Source of the DNA: a bacterium
Lineage (GTDB): Bacteria; Chloroflexota; Dormibacteria; UBA8260; Bog-877
DNA: 37,687 bases
Reading direction: 5' to 3'
NCBI GenBank assembly: GCA_021802115.1
Contig: JAKABA010000024.1
Span: forward strand, 1 to 37,687
Shown: positions 33,029-37,687 of the stretch, one piece after another
How the letters are laid out: each line of letters starts with the position of its first letter
Position numbering within the stretch: position 1 is the stretch's first letter
Position numbers and translations under genes: made by a program
Notes under the pieces: generated by a model
The model's input: the letters and a program-made list of their open reading frames with translations, nothing else
Database searches by the model: none
What the model was told of the DNA's origin: nothing

Positions 33029-35935
33029 TCACGATGTGCCCTCGGCCGATGACGTGGTGGGGCCCATGAGGGTGGGCGCGGTCGGCTTCGGCGTGATCCG
33101 GACGCCGCGCAAGCGATTCGCGTTGGACACCACGGACAGGGACGAGAGCGCCATGGCCGCAGCCGCGATCATGGGCGACAGCTCGATGCCAAAAAATGGG
33201 TAAAGCAAACCCGCCGCGACGGGGATGCCCACGGTGTTGTAGCCGAAGGCGAGCGTGAGGTTCTGGCGGATGTTGCGCATGGTCGCTCTCGACAGGCGGA
33301 TCGTGGTCGCAACCCCAAGCAGGGAGCCTGACATCAGGGTGACGTCGGCGGCCTCGATGGCGACATCGGTGCCGGTGCCGATGGCGAGGCCCACATCAGC
33401 CTGGGCCAGGGCAGGGGCGTCGTTGATGCCGTCGCCGACCATCGCCACCCGGCGCCCCTCGGCCTGGAGTCTGGCCACGGTGTCGGCCTTGTCCTCGGGG
33501 CGGACCTCGGCGAGTACCCGCTCGATCCCGACCCGGCGGGCGACCGCCTCGGCGGTGAGTTGGGCGTCGCCGGTCAGCATGACGACCTGAAGGCCGAGAC
33601 GGCGGAGGTCGGCGATGGCAGAGGTGGAGTCGGCCTTGACCGGGTCCGCGACCGCCACGAGGCCGGCGGGCTGCCCGTCGATCGCCATCACGACGGCCGT
33701 CTTGCCTTCCGCTGCGAGGGTACTGGCCCGGGCCGCGAGGTCGACGGCGTCTATTCCCGCGCCTTCGAGGAGTCTCGCGTTGCCGACCAGGACCGAGTGG
33801 CCGTCAACCTCGGCGCGCACACCCTGGCCGGTGAGCGAGTCGAACGAGGTGGCCCGCCGGACCGGCACTCGACGATCAGCGGCTCCGGCGACGATCGCCG
33901 CCGCCAGGGGGTGCTCGGAGTCGGCCTCGGCTGCCGCGGCGAAGGCCAGGATCTCACCCTCGCTGGCGGACCCGATGGCCACGACGTCAGTGAGGACTGG
34001 GCGGCCGGCGGTGATGGTGCCGGTCTTGTCGAGCACGACAGTGTCCAGGCGGCCGGCGGTCTCGATCGCCGCCGCTGAGCGAAATAGGACCCCGTTGGTG
34101 GCGCCCTTGCCGGTGCCCACCTGGACCGCCAGTGGGGTGGCGAGCCCCAGAGCGCACGGACACGCGATGACCAGGACGGCCACCGCCGTGATCAAGGCGT
34201 ATGTGAACTGCGGAGCGGGCCCGGCCACGTACCAGAGAGCGAATGAGCCGAGCGCGACGAAGATCACCGCGGGGACGAACACGGAAGACACCTGGTCGGC
34301 CAGACGCTGAATGGGCGCACGGGAGGCCTGAGCCCGGCGCACCATCTCGACTATCTGAGCGAGCACGCTGTCCGCCCCGACCCGGGTCGCCCGCACTCGG
34401 AGAGATCCGGTGCCGTTCACGGTGGCGCCGACGACCTGGTCACCTGCGTGCTTCTCGACGGGAATGGATTCCCCCGTCACCATCGACTCGTCCACCGTGG
34501 AGTGGCCCGCCGTGACCTCGCCGTCGACGGGGACCTTCTCGCCGGGTCGAACCAGCACCACGTCACCGGGCAGAACCTCCTCGATCCCCAGCTGGATCTC
34601 GACCCCGGCGCGCACCACCCGGGCGGTGCGCGCTCTCAGGCCGAGCAGAGCCCGGATCGCTGCCCCCGTCCCAGCCTTGGCTCGCACCTCGATCAGCCGG
34701 CCCAGCAGGATCAAGGTCAGGATGAACCCGACCTCCTCGAAGTAGACGCCGCGAACGTTGACCGGGGCGAGCGCTGGGTCGATGGTCATGACCAGGCTGT
34801 AAAGGAATGCCGCCGTGGCCCCCACCGTGACCAGCGTGTTCATGTCGGCGCTACGGTGCGCCAGTCCGAGCCAACCGGCGCGGTGGATGGGCCAGCCCGT
34901 GTAGACGAAGACCGGCGCGATGGTCGCCAGTCCGAACCACGAGCTGGTGAGCACCCCCGGCAACCATCCCGGGTGGAAGAAGTCATGAGCCATGACGCCG
35001 AATAGGACCGGGATCGTGAGCACAGCTCCGACGATCACCCGGCTGGCCAGGTCTCTGATCTCGGCGCGCCGTTCGGCGGCTTCAGGGTCCTGACCGCCCG
35101 GGAGCGGGCGAGCCGTCCCGTCAGGCACCACTGGGGGCACGATCACGGGAACCCGCTCAGCCGCTTGGGTGCCGGGGCCGTCGCCGAGTCCGGCCGCTCC
35201 CATCCAATCGTCAGGACGCACCTCGATGGTGCCGTGCAGCATCCCCATCCCACACCTGAACTCGTATCGGCCCGGGTTGAGGGCGGGAAGGTCCACCGTC
35301 GTGGACGCTCGTGCCGCCAGGGCGGCGTCAAGCCCGATGGCGGGGATGACGACCCGGTCCGAGCAGGCCCCCTCCTCGCGGCGGTCGAACACCAGGCGGA
35401 GCGGCCGCCCGGGGCGGGCCACGATGGACCCTGGGTGATAGCCGCCGTCGATGACGATGGTGGCCGACTGGTGCGTGGGGTCGCTGTCCGCGGCCGTAAC
35501 CACCTCGTCGGGCGCACTGTCCTGTGCCGGGTTCGTCGGGGGTGGGGCGTCTACAGCAGTCGCGCTCTCCACGGCGAGCACCCCGTGGACCATGTTCATG
35601 CCGCAGGCGAAGGCGTACTCGCCGGGGGCCTGGGGGCTGAGGTCGACCCGAGTTTGGGCGAAGGCAGGTAGGTCCGCAGACACTCCGAAGTCGGGAAAGA
35701 GTACGCGCGCGGTGCAGTCCCCAGACTCCTGGCGGTCGAATACAAGCCGCACGGGCACGCCGGCGCGGACCCGGATCCGGTTGGGGCTGTACCCACCCCT
35801 AATCGTGATTCGGACCTCCTGGACGCCGCCCTCGACCCGGGCCTCGGTGGTCGGCTTAGGCCCGAAGAACCACCACCCCAGGCCGACAGCGATGGCCACG
35901 TCGGGAACCACGACGGCAAGATCTGCGATGTTCAC
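33029..35935 (-). CDS. Copper P-type ATPase with tandem cupredoxin domains
   Basis: A 968-residue P1B-type ATPase. Residues 1-24 form a membrane anchor. Residues about 36-123 and 157-240 are two homologous cupredoxin-like domains, each ending in a Cys-Gly-Met-x-Met-x-His motif (111-117 and 228-234) and each with an earlier Cys (74, 191). They replace the usual cytosolic HMA domains. The ATPase core follows: TGES (487-490), the copper motif CPC (592-594), DKTGT with Asp636, His675-Pro676, GDGIND (834-839), Tyr-Asn (899-900) and MALSS (928-932), the Cu(I)-exporter set. The extra anchor changes the expected side of the N-terminal domains. The GTG at 35935 has AAGGTGAG upstream and overlaps the end of a decayed SHOCT frame by 4 nt. 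A CsoR-like operator lies at 36421. Confidence 0.92.
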   Translation of the reverse strand: MNIADLAVVVPDVAIAVGLGWWFFGPKPTTEARVEGGVQEVRITIRGGYSPNRIRVRAGVPVRLVFDRQESGDCTARVLFPDFGVSADLPAFAQTRVDLSPQAPGEYAFACGMNMVHGVLAVESATAVDAPPPTNPAQDSAPDEVVTAADSDPTHQSATIVIDGGYHPGSIVARPGRPLRLVFDRREEGACSDRVVIPAIGLDAALAARASTTVDLPALNPGRYEFRCGMGMLHGTIEVRPDDWMGAAGLGDGPGTQAAERVPVIVPPVVPDGTARPLPGGQDPEAAERRAEIRDLASRVIVGAVLTIPVLFGVMAHDFFHPGWLPGVLTSSWFGLATIAPVFVYTGWPIHRAGWLGLAHRSADMNTLVTVGATAAFLYSLVMTIDPALAPVNVRGVYFEEVGFILTLILLGRLIEVRAKAGTGAAIRALLGLRARTARVVRAGVEIQLGIEEVLPGDVVLVRPGEKVPVDGEVTAGHSTVDESMVTGESIPVEKHAGDQVVGATVNGTGSLRVRATRVGADSVLAQIVEMVRRAQASRAPIQRLADQVSSVFVPAVIFVALGSFALWYVAGPAPQFTYALITAVAVLVIACPCALGLATPLAVQVGTGKGATNGVLFRSAAAIETAGRLDTVVLDKTGTITAGRPVLTDVVAIGSASEGEILAFAAAAEADSEHPLAAAIVAGAADRRVPVRRATSFDSLTGQGVRAEVDGHSVLVGNARLLEGAGIDAVDLAARASTLAAEGKTAVVMAIDGQPAGLVAVADPVKADSTSAIADLRRLGLQVVMLTGDAQLTAEAVARRVGIERVLAEVRPEDKADTVARLQAEGRRVAMVGDGINDAPALAQADVGLAIGTGTDVAIEAADVTLMSGSLLGVATTIRLSRATMRNIRQNLTLAFGYNTVGIPVAAGLLYPFFGIELSPMIAAAAMALSSLSVVSNANRLRGVRITPKPTAPTLMGPTTSSAEGTS

Positions 35936-36357
35936 CCGCTCACCTTCTCTGGGCGCTCCGCCAGCTTGCGATCGCCGCTGCGGCCCTCATGGGGCTGGCC
36001 AGGGCGCGCTTGCTCCGGACGCCGCGAACGCCGATCTTCGTCGCCCCGGGGATCGTTCAAGTGAGGTTGCGCTGCGGAGTCGGTGCCCGGGGGTGGCGCA
36101 AGCCGATGAGCAGGTGTCCCGGCCGATCGAACCGACTCGCGGCGATCGCGGCCCCCGGCAGCCCTTCCCCCAGCTAGGCCACCGTTGAGGATCCTGCCGG
36201 CACTGCCATGGCGGCTGGCACCGTTCGATCTGGGGCCGACGCCGGCCCCAATGGCGCGGATCGCCCAGGCCACCGGTGCCCTGAGGCCAGTCAGCGGACC
36301 CGTCATCAGAGCGGACTGCCAAAAGGCCCAGCCGCCCGAGTACCCAGACAACACCAT
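35932..36357 (-). pseudogene. Decayed SHOCT-protein paralogue
   Basis: The frame begins MVLSGYSGGWAFWQSALM, clearly related to MMFWYSGGWAFWQVALM at 28139, and keeps RILNGGLAGG where the intact protein has QILEERLARG. The membrane segment has lost its hydrophobicity (GPLTGLRAPVAWAI) and the SHOCT helix is disrupted, followed by a Pro/Arg-rich tail up to the ATPase start. The Shine-Dalgarno sequence GGGAGG is still visible. I call it a decayed gene; a short translated leader that couples to the ATPase (GTGA overlap) is the alternative. Confidence 0.65.
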
Positions 36358-36420
36358 CGAGGCCGCCTCCCTTCCCCGGCCCGGAGTAGCTCGGACCGCT
36401 AGATCCCACTGTGACGACCG

Positions 36421-36437
36421 ATACCCATACGGGGTTA
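36421..36437 (-). promoter_or_regulatory. CsoR-like operator upstream of copper ATPase unit
   Basis: The minus strand reads TAACCCCGTATGGGTAT, differing at one of 17 positions from 28058-28074. It lies 64 nt before the decayed SHOCT start, about the same distance as at the intact locus, and similar GGGATC-TAG-type bases follow both sites. Confidence 0.62.
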
Positions 36438-36834
36438 CGGTGTAATCACCTGCCGGGTGGGGCGCGATTCCCTAGTGCTGGCCTCTGGAGCAACCATCGT
36501 CGAGGGTGCTTGACCTCGGTCCAGGCGCGCGCATAACCGATCTGGCGCTGCGGGAGCGGTGCCCATCGAAACCGGCAGTCAGGTGAGGGCCGGGCGGCCG
36601 GTAACGCTCACTTGGTAACGCCAGGCTCTGGTCCTCGTTGGTGGCTCGCCAGGGTGGCCAGACCGACGAAAAGCGGGTTCCCGTGGGTGGCGTGGGCTGA
36701 GACGCCGCCCGCCTCGATCCCGCGCCTCTGAGCCGGCTCTGCCCGAACTGCGGCCGTGGAGCACCGCGGTCTGGATCCTGTCGGTTGCCGGTGCGCCGGC
36801 CACCTAGTGGACCGCGGCGTTAATTCGTGACCCA
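36438..36834. other. Spacer between copper block and IS630
   Basis: There is no convincing gene in these 397 nt. The IS end should lie just left of 36835, but I cannot define the terminal inverted repeat because the other end is outside the window. Confidence 0.4.
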
Positions 36835-37687
36835 TCAGGCGGCCAGGGGGTCGCCGGTGTAGGTCCAGCGGTAGGGGTGTGCGTGGAGCCGGTTGTAGGT
36901 GGCAATGAAAGCGTACATCTGGTTCTCTAGGTGGGTGACGGAGGTGAAGTCTCCGTGCTGGAGAAGCCGCCTGACCAAGGTGCGGAACCACATCTCGATT
37001 TGGTTGAGCCAACTCGCGTAGAAAGGCAAAAAGTGCAGCATCAGGCGCTGCGGGTGCGCACTCTGCCAAGCCTGAACCGAAGGGCCGCGGTGGGTATTGA
37101 GGTTGTCGACCACCGCATGGATAACCTGCCCGTGGGGGACTTCGGCGTCCAACCGGTCAAGGAAGGCGAGGAAGACCTCGGCAGGGCGGTTGGGAGTGAC
37201 CAGTCCGAGCACCTTGCCAGTGTGCACCTCAAGCCCGGCGGTGAGGCAGCAGGTGCCATGTCGAATGTATTCGGCCTCGCGCTTGGCCAGTTCTCCGGGA
37301 CGACGGAGCGGGAGCAGCGGGTAGCGGCGCTCCAGCGCTTGAATGCTGGTCTTTTCATCGATGCTCCAAACCGGCCCGTCATCCGGGGGGTTGAGATAGA
37401 GGTCGATGACGGGCGGCATCTTGGTGTCGAAGTCGGGATCCGTGCGTCGCTTCCAGTAGTCGCAGCGATGAGGCTTGAGGGAGGCGTTATTGAGGATGCG
37501 CTGCACGGAGCGGGCGCTGATGGCCTGGACCCGACCGCTGGTGGTCAATGCCTCCGCCAACAGGCTGCCACTCCAGTTGGTGTACCCGGCCAGTCCGGAC
37601 TGCTCTGGTTGGGTGCAGGCGACTGCAATCACGGTGCAGCGCTCGGGAGCGGTGATACGCCTTGGCCGACCGGGGCGTTGGGCGTCT
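36835..37687 (-). CDS. IS630-family transposase (5' end beyond window)
   Basis: A DDE transposase read on the minus strand. The DDE residues are visible in VWSIDEKTSIQ, HAVVDNLNTH and WLNQIEMWF, with the C-terminal FIATYNRLHAHPYRWTYTG typical of IS630. The frame stays open to the right edge of the window through RPGRPRRITAPERC, so the GTG at 37632 is not the true start and the N-terminal helix-turn-helix part lies outside. The visible part has no stop or frameshift, so it may be active. A fragment of a related copy lies inverted at 31528-31652. Confidence 0.9.
   Translation of the reverse strand, partial: DAQRPGRPRRITAPERCTVIAVACTQPEQSGLAGYTNWSGSLLAEALTTSGRVQAISARSVQRILNNASLKPHRCDYWKRRTDPDFDTKMPPVIDLYLNPPDDGPVWSIDEKTSIQALERRYPLLPLRRPGELAKREAEYIRHGTCCLTAGLEVHTGKVLGLVTPNRPAEVFLAFLDRLDAEVPHGQVIHAVVDNLNTHRGPSVQAWQSAHPQRLMLHFLPFYASWLNQIEMWFRTLVRRLLQHGDFTSVTHLENQMYAFIATYNRLHAHPYRWTYTGDPLAA

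Noticed and set aside
1..37687. CRISPR array or phage structural genes
   Set aside because: There is no series of short regularly spaced repeats, and no phage-type protein is recognisable anywhere in the window.

Overview
The window is high-GC, densely coded bacterial DNA with many GTG and TTG starts and many 1-4 base stop/start overlaps. Family content (DUF2180, SHOCT, CsoR, DoxX, an Lgt-like protein, PucR, DUF885, P-type ATPase with cupredoxin domains) points to a Terrabacteria-type soil or sediment organism such as Chloroflexota, Dormibacterota or Actinomycetota. No marker gene here settles the phylum.

Region 1 (about 160-2951): a small accessory island. A VapBC-like pair (minus), a MazEF-like pair (plus) and an APH-type phosphotransferase lie between an intact tRNA-Gln(CTG) and a decayed copy of the 3' half of that tRNA in the same orientation. 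Region 2 (2880-4959): glutamyl-tRNA synthetase lies between tRNA-Gln and tRNA-Glu, the two possible substrates of a non-discriminating enzyme. Region 3 (4968-9438): a small membrane protein, a PucR regulator, a divergent MDR dehydrogenase and an MFS exporter.

Region 4 (9770-21902): the most unusual part. A lipoprotein peptide-binding protein and a strong hairpin precede eight tightly packed genes: a ketopantoate reductase-amidase fusion, a zinc alcohol dehydrogenase, an M19 dipeptidase, an RraA-like protein, an SDR, an M20 peptidase, a DUF885 hydrolase and an AstE/AspA-like deacylase. I read it as a catabolic operon for a modified peptide, N-acyl amino acid or amide; the substrate is unknown. 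Immediately after it lies a truncated second copy of the C-terminal half of the MFS gene at 8107. The two copies share a 486-bp core that looks identical, with diverged homologous flanks, so a direct repeat brackets the whole cluster.

Region 5 (22816-26579): a dynamin-like GTPase, an 0.8-kb stretch without a convincing gene, and an Lgt-like membrane protein. Region 6 (25371-35935): a copper/redox block. An Lgt-like protein, a cupredoxin and DoxX (minus) diverge from SHOCT, CsoR, two small membrane proteins, CcdA, a thioredoxin-fold protein and a glutaredoxin (plus). DUF2180, YHS and a copper P-type ATPase with two N-terminal cupredoxin domains follow on the minus strand. Near-identical 17-bp CsoR-like operators lie before the SHOCT-CsoR operon and before the ATPase unit. 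A decayed SHOCT paralogue lies between the second operator and the ATPase. Region 7: an IS630-family transposase runs off the right end, and a short fragment of the same IS family lies inverted at about 31528.
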